From contig QVOM02000073.1 of assembly GCA_003586115.2 (NCBI GenBank), forward strand, positions 29,773,298 through 29,837,297: DNA of 64,000 bases, given 5' to 3'. This document shows, in pieces, positions 1 to 11,685 of this stretch (the first letter of the stretch is position 1; each line of letters begins with the position of its first letter). The notes below the pieces were generated by a model. The model did no database searches. It was not told where the DNA came from and saw nothing but the letters and a program-made list of their open reading frames with translations. This DNA comes from Salvator merianae (taxonomy: Eukaryota; Chordata; Lepidosauria; Squamata; Teiidae). Position numbers and translations under genes: made by a program.

Positions 1-693
1 GCACTGGGAGTGTGCAAAAGTAGTTTCACACAAACAGGTGATTTGCCAGGTGGCAGAGGGTCAGAGGCAATGGGAGGCAATGGAGGAACTGATCAGACAC
101 CTGATCTATCCTAGAAAGGGAAAATGGAATGCTTCATGATCCTTATTCCACAAGATAAATACCTTTTCGCTGGGTGACTGGGAGCACAGAGGTTTAAAGG
201 CCCAAGTGGAGCTTAGAACCAAAGGCAACCAGAAAGAGATAGAGAGAGAGATCCCACTTCCCAAGTGAATTAAGATGGAGCAAAGCTGCAGAGCAACACT
301 AACCAGCCTAGGATAATATTAACTATACCATACTAGGCCGGGATAGTTCAAGCAATGTGGCAGCCATTCTCACTGTGAGTGCTACATTAGTCCCAAACTG
401 TAACACCAACACTAGCAGTGCAAATGCATGCCCGATTGCCATGACAATGACTTTGACAATGTTTAGCCATTGCCATGGCAAGCAGGACCTGGTGTGTGTC
501 TGCACAGCTGCAGCGGTGCCACCCACTCACAGCATTCGCACCTGGAAGAGACCATTCTAACCACTCCTGGTCAGCCTGGGGACAATGTTTTAGCTGTCCA
601 GAGCTGGAAGTGGCTGGGAGTGACAACAGATGCTCCTGGATGCTGTGGCCACAGTGGAGTATAACTGCACTTCCCTAGTGAACATCTGCACAC
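1..693. other. Unassigned sequence, no gene seen
   Basis: This is moderately GC-balanced sequence with a short GA run near 238-251. Open frames on both strands are short, overlap one another and show no recognisable domain. No transposon end or tandem array was recognised. Confidence 0.5.
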
Positions 694-696
694 TTA

Positions 697-1284
697 GGGC
701 CTGTTCGCATTGTGCAAGTGGAACGTTCTTGTCCGTTCACTAGAACGGAGCTTTCGCACTGCCGCGGGCGCGCGCCTCACCCGATCCGAACCACTTTGTA
801 CCCGATTTGAACCTGATGTTGGGTAAGGCTAGACAAGTAAAAGCTTGTCTTCCTCCCGACCTGCGCGATGGAGCGAAGATCGGGCACGGTGCTTTCGCAC
901 TGTTTGCAACGGCGTCGGGCGTGGCTGGTGCGGCTACACATGCATGGTCCGCTGCTTCGTAACCCAGTACGAAGTTCTCGAATCCTGGTACGATGCTTCG
1001 TACCCGGGATAGTCCTTTGGGCTTGGCAGCCTAGCTGCCGTTACGAAGCCGGCTCCGTAACAAGCCCTCTGGGTATGAAGTGGGTACAAAGGTGCAAAGT
1101 GGGTACGAAGTGGGTGCGAAGTGGGTACTGAACTAGAGGCTGCCATTCACACTGTTCCCTCTGCTGGTCAGCTTCAGGTTCGTTCCTCTGGCCAGGAGTG
1201 CAAATGGCAGCCAGCGTTCTCCAACCTCTCCGGTTCGAAGCCAACTACTGGGAACGGTTTACCAAGCTCAGTGCGAAAAGGCCC
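697..1284. mobile_element. Non-autonomous Harbinger-like DNA transposon
   Basis: The left end GGGCCTGTTCGCA and the right end TGCGAAAAGGCCC are inverted repeats. Similarity continues inward for about 30 bp (GGAACGTTC on the left against GAACGGTTT on the right). TTA lies immediately outside both ends (694-696 and 1285-1287), the 3-bp duplication expected of PIF/Harbinger elements. The interior is GC and CpG rich, unlike its flanks, and shares blocks with 52238-52630, including TACTGAACTAG near 1126-1136. No transposase is visible. A second right-type end (GCAAACAGGCTC followed by TAA) lies at 1301-1315, so a nested or duplicated terminus is possible. Confidence 0.7.
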
Positions 1285-1315
1285 TTAGTAATAGGTAAGT
1301 GCAAACAGGCTCTAA

Positions 1316-2165
1316 GGCGTCTAAATTCGACTTCAGCAGGAGGTAAAGGAGGTTTGGAACATGTGCTTCTTCAACATTCCAGAATTCAGGCCAACACTGA
1401 CTTGGTGAGGGAGCAAGGGAGCAATTTCACTTGAGGCTCCAGAGATCCAAAGATGAAAAGGTACAGCTATCAGTTGGTAGCTTGCAGTTTCAGCAGAAGA
1501 AAAAGGGTGAAGATGCATGATTTCATGGTAATCTTCTTGAGCAAGAAAGCAATGTAAAGTGAACTTCAGTATGATGAGGGGAGAAAACCAACCACCTGAT
1601 GTAGTGGACAAATCTTGGGGAGCGGAGTATCCCTTTTGAGATTGTGGAGATAGAAGCAAGTAGGAAAAGGGTAAATATGGGGTATATTGCCCCAAAAAAT
1701 GTAAATTAAGGTAAAAGGATGAATCAGAGGCTAGACAGCACTACAAATGGCACAGATCAATAAAATACAGATGCTGAAAATTTGACTCACGGTATGAGAA
1801 CCAAGATAGCCTCCGTATTTACATTGATAGCGGCTGTCTAAATATAATCAAGATGTTATCAAAGCCTGGCTAGCTTTGATTGCTAGACAAAAAGCTTTGA
1901 GTTTTACTTGTCCTCACGTTTGTGCTGGATGCCTGGGAGAAGTTTATATTTCCTGTGGTCTTGTTTTCCATTATGCACAGTGGCTGAGGTAATAGGAGTG
2001 GGAAGGCAAAGCCCAAATTCAAAACAATAACATTTTTTACTATGCCTTTCCAAAATGGCATTCCAGGGCCCCTCCTTTGACTTCTATGGTCTGGGGACCC
2101 ATATAGCTTCTCAGCAGCCTATTGCATGCAAGCCTCTACTATACACATGTAAAAATTAATGTTGT
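1316..2165. other. Unassigned sequence
   Basis: AT-leaning sequence without a recognised repeat, tandem array or plausible coding frame. The 120-residue minus-strand frame over 1333-1695 has no recognisable domain. Confidence 0.45.
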
Positions 2166-2167
2166 TG

Positions 2168-2445
2168 ACTAGGGGTGACAGCCACTGGTCTGGATGTTTT
2201 TAAGAAAGGGTTAGACAAATTCATGAAAGTCAAGTGTCTCAGTGGATGCTACAATGGATGCTTACTACTTCTGGGTTGGAGAGGTAGGCATAATGTCTCT
2301 AAAGGTCCACTGGTAGAAAGTTGAGAGCAGTTGAAGGTTTTACCTTTGTCTTCTGTTTGAGAACACCCAGGAGCAAGTGGTGGGCCACCACACAAGAAGG
2401 GATGACAGACTGATTTAGCAGGGCTTCTCTCATGTTCTTGTCTAG
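2168..2445 (+). mobile_element. CR1 LINE 3' fragment
   Basis: The order of landmarks is that of a reptilian CR1 3' untranslated region: a CTGGTCTGGATGTTTTTAAG block near 2188, then GGGTTAGACAAATTCATG near 2208, and finally TTTAGCAGGGCTTCTCTC followed by ATGTTCTTGT near 2413-2442. The reverse-oriented copy at 29920-30545 carries the same landmarks. It is 5' truncated and non-coding. The match is to the family pattern as I know it; no alignment was run. Confidence 0.7.
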
Positions 2446-3600
2446 ATTGTGTCTGGGGTATGCTGATTTTGATCTTGATAGTTGTGGGTAGCAGGCAGCC
2501 TGCAGAAATAGAGTGCGACTTTAAAAGGAGCTCTCTATGCATAATACTTCTCTTATTCACAGGGAGAGATTGCTACACTTCCACTGTCCCACGTGGATCT
2601 TGTTTTAATCTGCAAGAAAGGAGAGATTGTGTGTTAACAGAAACATAATATTGTATATTTATAGAACACCAGAATTTGTATTCAACATTATTTGGGTTGG
2701 ATTAATAAAGTATGTAAGCTAAAACATAATAGTTCTTCCTGGGTTTGAATTCCCAGGAATAAAATGGCATGCGGTGCCACTCTGCACTCCTTGGAGGACT
2801 GGCAGTCTATAAACGCTGTAAAAAAAAAAAAAAAGCAATGAAACAAATAAAGGAAAACCAGAGCAAATAATTATTGAAAAATACTGTAATGCTTTAGGAT
2901 AATGTAGTATTAAGTCAAATGATTAATCACTTATGTTACATTAATTAAATGCTGTATGAATATTCCTTATGTTCAAATTAGTGGATTCTATGATCATTCA
3001 ACCCATGGATTGAAAGGCTGTAATGGTTCACTTTGGATCATGGCTTTCTCTTTTTCTCCTCTTGAGATCTATTTTGTAGTGATTTTTATCTAGATTTTGA
3101 CTTGCTCATTTGTACATTAGCAATCTCACTTCAGCCAGAGCAAAAACTCATATTTAGCTTTACACTGGAATTGGCTTCTGTCTTAATGTCAGATTTCTGC
3201 AGCCCTCACAAAAAGGCAGTCACTGATGAGGATTAATCAGTATTAATGCTTTTCTTACTTTGACTTCTGCCAAGAATGTCAGGATAATGCCTGTAAAACC
3301 TATGACCCCATACTCTTAAAAAGCAGCCAAGAGTTCAGAGGCTGTCCCTTTTTCCAGAGGATCGTATTAGATTTTCTTAGCTAAAGAAATCTGATATACA
3401 ATATTCCTCCCTGTTAATTTATTAGAGGAAAAGATCTTCAGATAGTGTAAACTTCTGAAATGGTTATTGACACAAGTTCTTTTTGTTGTTATAAATGTAC
3501 AGATGTAGCCAGGAAGTACTTAAGAACAGATTTATTTTCATCCTTTTATTTGATAACCTTGTGCTTAATAATCTGTTTAAAACCATCTATATAATAATAA
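2446..3600. other. Unassigned sequence, possibly partly conserved non-coding
   Basis: Contains a 14-base A run at 2821-2834 and otherwise complex, repeat-free sequence. The stretch around 3090-3320 (balanced composition, ATTA cores such as GGATTAATCAGTATTAATGC) looks like non-coding vertebrate DNA under constraint, but only a cross-species alignment could show this. Confidence 0.3.
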
Positions 3601-3684
3601 TAACAGTGACAGTGAGGGTGACTGTGACTATAACCGTAACCGTAACCTTAACAGTAACCGTAACCGTATCTGTAACTAAACCTA
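3601..3684. repeat. Degenerate hexamer array, TAACCG-like
   Basis: Fourteen consecutive 6-bp units stay in exact register: TAACAG, TGACAG, TGAGGG, TGACTG, TGACTA, then TAACCG twice, TAACCT, TAACAG, TAACCG twice, TATCTG, TAACTA and AACCTA. The commonest unit, TAACCG, differs by one base from the vertebrate telomeric permutation TAACCC. A threonine/valine-rich open frame across it is just the translated repeat. It could be a decayed interstitial telomere-like tract or an unrelated hexanucleotide microsatellite. Confidence 0.8.
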
Positions 3685-3734
3685 TCTATCTATGGCAAAG
3701 ATGAGCAATAAAAAGTGCAGCTTTTTTTTTAATT

Positions 3735-3850
3735 TATGTATGTCTGTATGTCTGTATGTATTTATTTGCATTTTTATCCTGCCCTATACCTGAAGGTCTA
3801 AGGGCAGGTTACAACAATTTTTTTAAAAAAGAAGATGAAGAAGAACATAA
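3735..3850 (-). mobile_element. L2/CR1-clade retroposon 3' tail
   Basis: Read on the minus strand, this has the common reptilian LINE tail pattern: a block near ACCTGCCCTTAGACC, then TATAGGGCAGGATAAAAATG, ending in an imperfect AAAT-rich tail (3740-3770 on the plus strand). Comparable tails occur near 30745, 41263, 58414 and 63705. It is a short 5'-truncated piece with no coding content. Confidence 0.6.
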
Positions 3851-4440
3851 AAGGCATGCAATAAAGCAGCATTCAACCACACTAATAATGACTTCCACCT
3901 GGGTGTACTAGCCCCTTTTTTTGCACTTACCTTTGGTATTCCAATACAGGGCAGACCACCCTGTATAGGGATAAGAAATCTGCCTCAAGCTGGGATGGAT
4001 TGTTCCTGGCCTGGAACAAGGCCATTCAAGTTGGGATGGCCTGTTTCATGCCAGCCCCCAATGCTGGCTCCAAAGTTTGTGCTTTGAAGGCAAGGATCAA
4101 AAATTCCTGCCCTTCAGAGCTCCCACGGGATCATTTCAATAGTGTTCCTTGTTGCACCCCTGAAATGGATTCCCTATGGTACACCAGACCACAGAGATAT
4201 ACCGACTGTACACCTCTGTGGTCTGATATACCATCCCTTAGTATGCCAGAAGACCTCAAAATTAAGCCTACCGGTAGACCAGACCAGGAGGCCCTTTTGA
4301 GGGCCTTAGTCTGTTCTACACACCACCCTGTGCAGATAGCACATACTAGGAGCGGACAAGGCTTCTTTGGTCAACTTTAAGGTGTGGACTAAAGAAGTCC
4401 AGAAATAGATCATGGTTCATTCTACTGGCAAGTGAGGAAG
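3851..4440. other. Unassigned segment with internal inverted repeats
   Basis: Holds several short foldbacks: an ACAGGG/CCCTGT pair near 3947-3966, a CTGGCCTGGAACAAGGCCA foldback near 4006, a GCCAGC...GCTGGC pair near 4052, and a larger one in which CCAGACCACAGAG (4184-4196) is complementary to CTCTGTGGTCTG (4215-4226). This resembles an eroded palindromic DNA transposon, but no convincing terminal pair or target duplication was found. The 126-residue open frame at 4000-4380 has no recognisable domain. Confidence 0.35.
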
Positions 4441-4909
4441 AGCCCTAGGTGTATTCTTCTGTAAGTGTTCTACATATAGTTTCCGGCCAGAGGCATTAGA
4501 AAGATAAACCATTGATTTGGGTTTAAAGGATTTTTGTAAGCAAATGTTTACAAAGGAAAGTGCTTAAAATGTCCCTGGGAGCACAACACAGAAGACAAAC
4601 CTAAAAAAGATCAATATCCACAGTTGCAGAAGTACAGTGCACATTATTGATATTGGTAACAACAATGTAACCCTTTATAAACCCACATATAATAATAAAA
4701 TAGATGACCTCCCCGCAACACACACATACTTTTCCTCCCTCCAATATACTATCTTGGAAAGAAGCACTATAATTTGTATGCAGAATTTCTTCCATTCTTG
4801 GAAAGTACCAAGATCAAGTAGAAACTTCCCCCTTCCCTCCCTCCCTATCCCTGCTTTAGAGAGACTGACTGTGAAGACACACCCGACTATAATTGGTGGA
4901 AGGTTCGGG
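4441..4909. other. Unassigned sequence
   Basis: No repeat end, tandem array or gene recognised. There is a short pyrimidine-rich CCCTCC block near 4830. Confidence 0.4.
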
Positions 4910-5581
4910 TGTGCAACACCGGTACCCTGGTGAGACTAGACAAATCTCTCACAAAAGAAAACTTCAACACTGAAGATAACATCCAAAGAAAAGGGGGTTT
5001 ATTTGTAAGACTTAAATAAAGGGCTTTATCCTCCCCAGCTCTAACTGTCCTTGAAAATAAAGAGTACTTTACAGTTTGTAGTCTTCAGGTTGAAAGGGTT
5101 TCTGAATTTGCAGTCTCTTCGCCCTCAATGGAGCTGACGCAGGGTCTTTCAGCTCTGACTGTTGGTTACTGATAACTTAAAGGTTGCAGGTAACTTAATG
5201 GTTGTTGGTAACTTGATGGCTGCAGGTTGTTGGTAGCTTAATGGCTGCAGGTAACTTAATGGCTGTTGTTGTAGGTAACTTAATGGCTGCAGGTGCTAAA
5301 AATGCCCTTTCCCAGCTGTCTGGGCCTATTTTTCCACCAAACTGGTAACAGCTCTGTTATCTTCACCTCTATGGGGCAGACAGAACCAAGGACTCCAAGC
5401 TAGTTCCCTTTTATAGCAGAAAACTAACTTGGAAGGGACAAACCAAAAACAGGAAAAGTGCAGGGGGGTTTCTTCAACTCCTCCCACAACTAATACAATA
5501 CATAAGGCCTACACTATGAACTAAGGTAGAAAACTATAATAAAGAAAAGGCAGAATGGAGCAGTCCTAACTGGACATCACA
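4910..5581 (-). mobile_element. Putative solo LTR, minus strand
   Basis: On the plus strand the unit runs from TGTG (4910) to CACA (5581), the terminal signature of an LTR. Read on the minus strand it begins TGTGATGTCC, has a TATA-like CTATAAAAGGG near 5416-5406, and an AATAAA signal at 5003-4998, about 90 bp before the far end. A run of imperfect ~18-21 bp units (GTAACTTAATGGCTGCAG) lies between the two signals at about 5163-5292. No flanking 4-6 bp duplication, primer-binding site or internal coding sequence was found, so this would be a solo LTR (Ty3-like or endogenous retroviral) or a 3' fragment. The order of signals is the main support. Confidence 0.5.
5163..5292. repeat. Minisatellite, ~18-21 bp unit
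   Basis: About six or seven imperfect units built on GTAACTTAATGGCTGCAG, with variants ending in GTTGTTG. It lies inside the LTR-like unit. Confidence 0.75.
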
Positions 5582-6950
5582 CTGACCCTTAGCCATAGTG
5601 TATACTGTATGTTTTATTTTTTTTCTTGTAGAATATGGCATTTTTGGCCCTAGCATCTTCCCAAAAGAAGATAATGGCAAACCACTTTCTGGAAAAGTGT
5701 GTATTATATTCATATACAGTAGTCATCAGAACTGAAGATCAGCTCAAAGACATCTTTACATTTATAATTTATTTTCCTTCCCCTTTTATGACTTCTAACG
5801 ATGTTGATATCTGATTTAAGAATACTGTGAAGAACAACAAATTAATAAAAACTGCTTTATTCTATTTCCGTCAACACAAATAGGAAATTAGTTTTTAAAT
5901 CCTGCAAAAAATGACAAAGAGTGCATAGGATAAGCAGGAAATTAATAAAACAGCTTTAGAGTTGAATATGTGGCCTTCCCTCCACTTCACTACATATCCA
6001 GCATGTCCAAATGAAAGTCAAAGAGAATCCATGTAAATACAATCATATGTACAACAGGGCAATCTGTCTTTCATAAGGTTTTGTTTGTTTGGGGATAGTC
6101 TCAAGCAACCAATTGTGCAGGTTCCATTCAGATTTTCTGTAGGGTACATTGATGTTAAGGATCTCTTCTACATTATCTATCCATGGCCATCAACATGGAC
6201 ACTGAAAACAGGGTTAATATCTTCATGAATGTTGCTTCTGTATTCTGCAGGGATCATTTGTCAAAGAACTGACATATGACTTCTCCGAGGAGATTTTGTT
6301 ACACAAAATGTCTTTCCTTTTACATTATTGAGAAGCCATAATAGTTTTGTTATGATTGTAAAGCTACTGAGAAATGGCTAGGATAGAATTTCATGCACTT
6401 GCTACCTGTGGAGTTTCATGATGTCCTGTCTGGTTGCTTTTATTTTACATCTAGAACTTTTACAATTTAGGATATACATTATTAAAATGTTTGAAGCCTC
6501 TTCCAAACATTGGAGAATGAACAAACACACACTAAGAAAACAGAATCCATGCTAGTCCTTGTTGAATAGAATAAAGACTCTTCTCTCCATAATATGTTTC
6601 TACTTTTACTTTAACCTATTTAAAAGTGAACCAGATTCCAATCTTTTTCATTCTATTGATGCTTTTTTCTGGTTTTTTTTCTAGTTGTTCATTCCATATT
6701 TCCATGGTAACATGGCTCTCCACCTAATTTTTAGTATCTAGAAGAGAAGAATGCCAATAATCATTACTTGTTAAATATAATTTCAACCCAGTACGAAGTT
6801 AAATGAAATAGTAGTTATTGCAACTTGGCCTCACTTGGATCAAAATGGGATCAGGCTCCCATTCTGGTTTTATTAATTTCAATGTTACTGAATGATGTGA
6901 CCTGCCCTAGGACCTTTGGGTGAAGGGCACCATATACATGTAATGAAATC
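5582..6950. other. Unassigned AT-rich sequence
   Basis: No gene or repeat family was recognised across this stretch. Several T-rich runs are present (for example near 5611 and 6671). Frames are short in all six phases. Confidence 0.45.
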
Positions 6951-6995
6951 AATGGATGGATGGATGGATGGATAGATGAATAAATAAATAAATAA
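6951..6995. repeat. Compound microsatellite (GGAT)n then (AAAT)n
   Basis: Five or six GGAT units pass through GATAGATGAAT into four AAAT units. The minus-strand reading gives a low-complexity histidine/serine/isoleucine peptide, which is not a gene. Confidence 0.9.
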
Positions 6996-7920
6996 GAAAA
7001 CCTAATGATGTGCCTGATTTCTGGATGAATCCAAATGTGCAAAATAAATAACAGGTATCTTGTGAGGTGGCTTCAGTATTTGTATTTAACATATCTTGGG
7101 AGCAGAATTGGTTTCATCTTTGGTGGTATCCAGTGCACCAATATTTTTGATGTCCCATCAATTGTATAGCTTCCTAGCCACATTTTAAAAACATGAATAG
7201 TATATAAAATATATTATCATATGCATACCCACACCCCAGGCAAGGACTTTGTACACCCTTTAATGATGTGTTATGAGTATTGCACTGGGTCTACTGGTTT
7301 TAATGGGGAAAATAGATCACCCAGGCAACTAACTCTTAAAGCAGAATCTTTTGAAAAATAAATAAGTAAAAATAATGAATCACCTAAGTGAACCAAAAAA
7401 CAAAAAGGGGGTAAAAGGGGAGCACTCAGACTCAGGATTCTTTGAAAATAGTGATGAAACTTTATTAAAACCCAGTAAAAAGACTTAAAACCAGTATGAA
7501 TGGCAATAATCAATGCAATTTGCCAGAATTAGCTGATGTCACATTTAAGCAATTGCTAGGGGCAGAGAAGGAAAAAAGAAAAAGAAAAGAAGAAGTTTAA
7601 CTTCAAAATTAAGTAAGGAGACTAAGCTAGTGTGCGTGTGTCTAGAAAGAGACAGAAATTATCCTGATATGTAATACTAGCACTAAAGGACAAAATAACA
7701 AGCAGCAGCAACAGGAGGGTGTGTGGGAGGGTGTCTCGCCAGCTGAAGTCTTGGCCAGGTAAATCTTCCGTTTACAAAAGAAAATGTGAGGGAGAAGATG
7801 TGTAGGTCTCTGCACACACAGTGACCAAAGGTACAGGTGCAGAAACCAAGAGGGGTGGGAAAGTAGAATGCTCCACAGTCCTCACTCCCTTACTGGAAAT
7901 AACTATTTTGCCAGGTGACA
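6996..7920. other. Unassigned sequence
   Basis: Purine-rich in part (7560-7600). No terminal repeats or coding frame supported. Confidence 0.4.
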
Positions 7921-7943
7921 GGAGAGAGAGAGAGAGAGAGAGA
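7921..7943. repeat. (GA)n microsatellite
   Basis: An uninterrupted GA dinucleotide tract of about eleven units. Confidence 0.95.
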
Positions 7944-8524
7944 TCTTTCCAAGTGAAATCACCTTGAAAGCAAGCTGCAAAACAATATAAAAGCAGTATT
8001 CTTGGGGCATGTGTGTGTGAAGAGACTTTCTCTTCAGTTAGCAGGGGGGCAGGAGGGCAGGAAGCAGCTATCAGCAAGGAAAAATGGGTTGGGAAGGATG
8101 ATCTTAAGGTAATATCTTATGTCTTCAGCAACATTACAATGATTTCAGCTCCTGTGATGAGGTGGGGGAAAACCTTCATACATAATGCAAAAAAGAACCC
8201 TGAAGTTTTTATACCCTTTTTCCAAGTGAAAAAGGGGGAAGCCAACTCACTGGATAAAAGATGGATTGAAATCTTGAGTCCTTGATAGGTCCATTTGAAA
8301 CATGAGTTTAAAACTATTGACCCTTTTAAGAAAGACGTACGTTGAGAAAAACTGGGTGTGGTGAGAAAAAGTGGGTCATGTCCAGTTTTTGACAAGTAAA
8401 ATGAAGACAAAGGAATCAAACAGACAATAGCACTTTGCTGACTGCCTACAACACGTCTGAGCAATGTTAATGAGTTTAAATGACTGACATTTACCTTAGA
8501 TAAAAGCCAATCTGTGACTGGAGC
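7944..8524. other. Unassigned sequence
   Basis: No recognised repeat or gene. The 142-residue minus-strand frame (8117-8545) has no recognisable domain and runs into the old repeat that follows. Confidence 0.4.
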
Positions 8525-8960
8525 CAGTTTCAAACCAGATTTCAATACTACTGTCTTGCATTCTTAATGAGAGTCTTCCAAATGTATATCCAAGGCTGTT
8601 GAAACAATAGGTTGATCTGGGATGCCAAAGAGCTTTTAACGTTATCTTTCCAAATTTTGCCCCAGAACATATCAGTTGCCATTAAGCTTTCTGGGTGGAT
8701 TATCTCCTAAAGATTGACTTCTTCTCCGATTCAGCCATGCTTATGCAGATGTCTCCATTTTGATGAGACAGAATATTTTGCAATCATTTCTTGTCTAGTA
8801 CAGAGCTCCAGGTTTCCTGGTCTAATTCCTTGTACTTCCAAACTATGTGCCAATTTTACTCATGATGTCAATGTCTGGCTCTGTGGTTCAGAAGTATCTG
8901 TACCTTGGCAGAGCCCTGCCTTTTGGTGGCACAACATTCTGGGGGCTTGAGACTAGAAAT
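8525..8960 (+). repeat. Unnamed ancient interspersed repeat, copy A
   Basis: This segment aligns by eye, with few gaps, to the reverse complement of 15400-15850. Shared landmarks in order: CTGTCTTGCATTCTTAATGAG (one to a few differences), CCAAATGTATATCCAAG, ATGCCAAAGAGCTTTTAA, CATATCAGTTGCCATTAAG, and CTTGGCAGAGCCCTGCC followed by TTTGGTGGCA. I estimate 70-75% identity over about 430 bp. Both copies read as short open frames in matching phase near the 3' end (8714-8950 here), with partly similar peptides around a WQS core, so a decayed coding or structural role is possible. I do not recognise the family. Confidence 0.7.
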
Positions 8961-9020
8961 AATGTTTGCTACAGCTGAAACAGATAAATGCTACACAAGA
9001 TCCCAACTTCCCCCAGCTAG

Positions 9021-9022
<2 letters not shown>

Positions 9023-9067
<45 letters not shown>
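9023..9067. repeat. (TA)n microsatellite
   Basis: About 22 uninterrupted TA units, located just downstream of repeat copy A. Confidence 0.95.
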
Positions 9068-9071
<4 letters not shown>

Positions 9072-9149
9072 ATGCAATGTTTAACACACAGATGCCAACT
9101 TTCCCCAGTCTTGTTCCTTCCAATTTGTGGGAAAAGTCCTGGAAACCAT

Positions 9150-11685
9150 AGCTTTATAAATGCAGAGAAACTTTACTACACAAAGAGAAAATGATACAGA
9201 AAACACAGGAACTGGAACAGAGCCACACACATAATCAAAACAAATCTTTAAGGAATTATTACAGAAAAGGAGAGAAATTTATCTGTTAGAATCAGTAAAT
9301 TTAGGGAAAGCTCAAATATGTCTTAAACATAATATTTATCAATATGGAAACAGAAACTCAAAATTACTTTCTTCACAACTGAAAAAAGGATCAGTTAAAA
9401 ATTGTATTTTAGGTACGAAAAATATGAATGGTAAAAAGCTAAGTACTAATAATAGAGAAATAGCAGAGACATTTAAACAATTTTATAATTCTCTTTATAG
9501 TAAACATAATAAGAACTTAGTATAAATTAACAGACATAATAAAACTGCAGAACTTTATTTTTCATTAAAATAGGGTCTGCTTAAAGCTCCCATTACTCTA
9601 TTAGAAATGAAATCAGAAATACATAATCTGAAAAATAATAAAACTGCAGGACCAGATGGATTATGATCAATTTTCTATAAGAAATTTAAAGACTCTCTTA
9701 TTACAATAATGGCATCTTTATTTAATCATGTTTTGAATAGCAATAAAATTCCGCAATCTTGGGGATATTTGTATATATTACCTTTCTTAAAACCCAACAA
9801 ATCAGCAGAAGACATAACTTCCTATAGACCTATAGCACATAGAAATCAAGATTATAAAATGTTTAGTTCTATAATAGTTAATAAATTTAAAAAAAAAAAA
9901 TTGATTTGTTAAAAAAATAATATGATTTCATACCAGGCAAATTAATGTCAACCCTATCAGAATCACACATGATAATAATTTAAAAAAAAAACAAAACACT
10001 CTGCTAACAATATTTGGCTGTAATAATTACAAAGCATTTGACTCAGTCATCAATTCCTTTTGAATATTTTAGAAAATATGAAATTTCACTTTAAATTCCT
10101 TAGTATTCTATGACAAATTTATAACACTACATCAGCATCAATCCATGTCAATAAAACAATGTCTCAACATATCACAATCAAAAAAGGTACAAGACAAGGT
10201 TGTCCTCTTTCTCTCACACTATCTGCATTAGCTATGGAGTCTTTGGCTAGGAAGCTTCATGAAAAAGTTATCCGTGGGGTGCAGAGAAAATAAAATCTAA
10301 CTTATTGACCGCTGTTCCACTTTCAATCAGATAATTAGAGAATTATCAAAATATCAGGATTAAAAATTACAGAAAAATTGCAAGCTTTCTACAATAATAT
10401 CCCTCCATCTACAATCTTACAAATTAATAAGACAGCAGACATTATATTCAGATACAAAATATATATTAAAAATATCCCTGCTCCATTTGTGACAGCAAAT
10501 TTACAAATATGGTCTAAATGGAGAAACTGTCTCTTTAGATATCCATCAAAACATATGCCTTTAAAATACGTCACCAATATAGAACTTCAAATTGATAAAG
10601 ACTTTGAGTTACACTGGAAATTATAGAATTCTTAAACATTAATGATTATTACTGTGTTGAAGAAGAAACTATTGATGAAGGGAAACTGAGAAATACAATC
10701 TAACCTAATGATAATAATTTTATGCAACATGTACTATTAGACTACTATTAATGTCCCCAGTACTAATTGCAACATTGAACAGATCTTCCAGCTTATTTGA
10801 ACATTCCATAAAAAAATACCATCAATACCTAAAGGACATGCTGATATAATATATAAAATTCTAGTAAATCTAGAATGTGATAACAAAAAAAAAAAACTCT
10901 GAAGGAATTATGGGAGTTAGATATACATACACAAATAGAAATAGAGGAGTGGGACAGAACAAGAACAAGCAACTATCCATGTAATAAAATCTTGCAACCC
11001 AGGAAATCCTTTCTGAAAACCATCCATACACAGCATTGTATTCCAGTTTCACCTGCAAAAATGTATTCATGCATGTTTCCAAAATTTTGGTGGTGATCTC
11101 AAATTATAGGTTGCTGTGAGCATGTGTTAATAGGATACTTAGAACTAATTGTAATTTCACCATTGAGCTATGCTTACTCCATATTTATAGAAATGAAAAT
11201 AAATCGATTAAGCATAAAACCTTGTTAAAATTCTTGTTAATAGTTGCAAGACAAGTCATCCTGAAAGGTTGGAAAATAATGGGCAACTTAATAGACAATC
11301 ATGGAGTTATAAACTAACAGAAATAGCAGTCTTTGAATTGATAATGCATCAAATTAATATTACAAATGGAATATCCAAGAAACTGACTGCTAACATAGAA
11401 ATATGGCAGCCTATTATTGATAAATAATAACCAATAAATAATGAAATTGTTGTGCTTCCAGAATCACAAATTTCACTACCACTTAAATAAGAAATATGAC
11501 TGCCAAAGAAAATAAAATGATTTTACTTTACATGTACAATATTTTGCATATCTGCAAGTTTATTGTTTAAATTGTTTATATTTGAATCTTATGTTTACAT
11601 TCTGGTTATATGATTATTCTTGAGTATAGTTAGATATGGTCATTGTAATATTACACAGGTCTACCAAAAAAAAATAATTCAGGTG
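9150..11685 (+). pseudogene. L1-type LINE ORF2 remnant with 3' end
   Basis: This is a 5'-truncated, heavily mutated L1-clade LINE. Conceptual reading in shifting frames gives the ORF2 landmarks in order: NREIAETFKQFYNSLYS near 9450-9500, LKNNKTAGPDG near 9630-9660 (the conserved K-x-PGPDG-like entry into reverse transcriptase), then the 67-residue frame 9709-9912 with KIPQSWG, LPFLKPNKSAED and TSYRPI (finger/palm start), an AFDS piece near 10030, and GTRQGCPLS near 10186-10213. Downstream, 10378-10626 holds a frame ending WRNCLFRYPSKHMPLKY, and a later stretch near 11030-11090 resembles the L1 C-terminal region. Stops and frameshifts are frequent, including a poly-A slip at 9891-9900. The element ends near an A-run at 11667-11675. 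It encodes no working protein. A second copy of the 3' third lies at 32130-33180. Confidence 0.85.

Noticed and set aside
868..1131. CpG-rich stretch that could be a promoter island with a short gene
   Set aside because: It is bounded by inverted ends and a TTA duplication and has a relative at 52238, so it is a DNA transposon interior.
3495..3704. Threonine/valine repeat protein
   Set aside because: It is the translation of the degenerate hexamer array.
4000..4380. 126-residue open frame
   Set aside because: Low sequence organisation, internal palindromes and no recognisable domain; it is more likely part of an eroded transposon.
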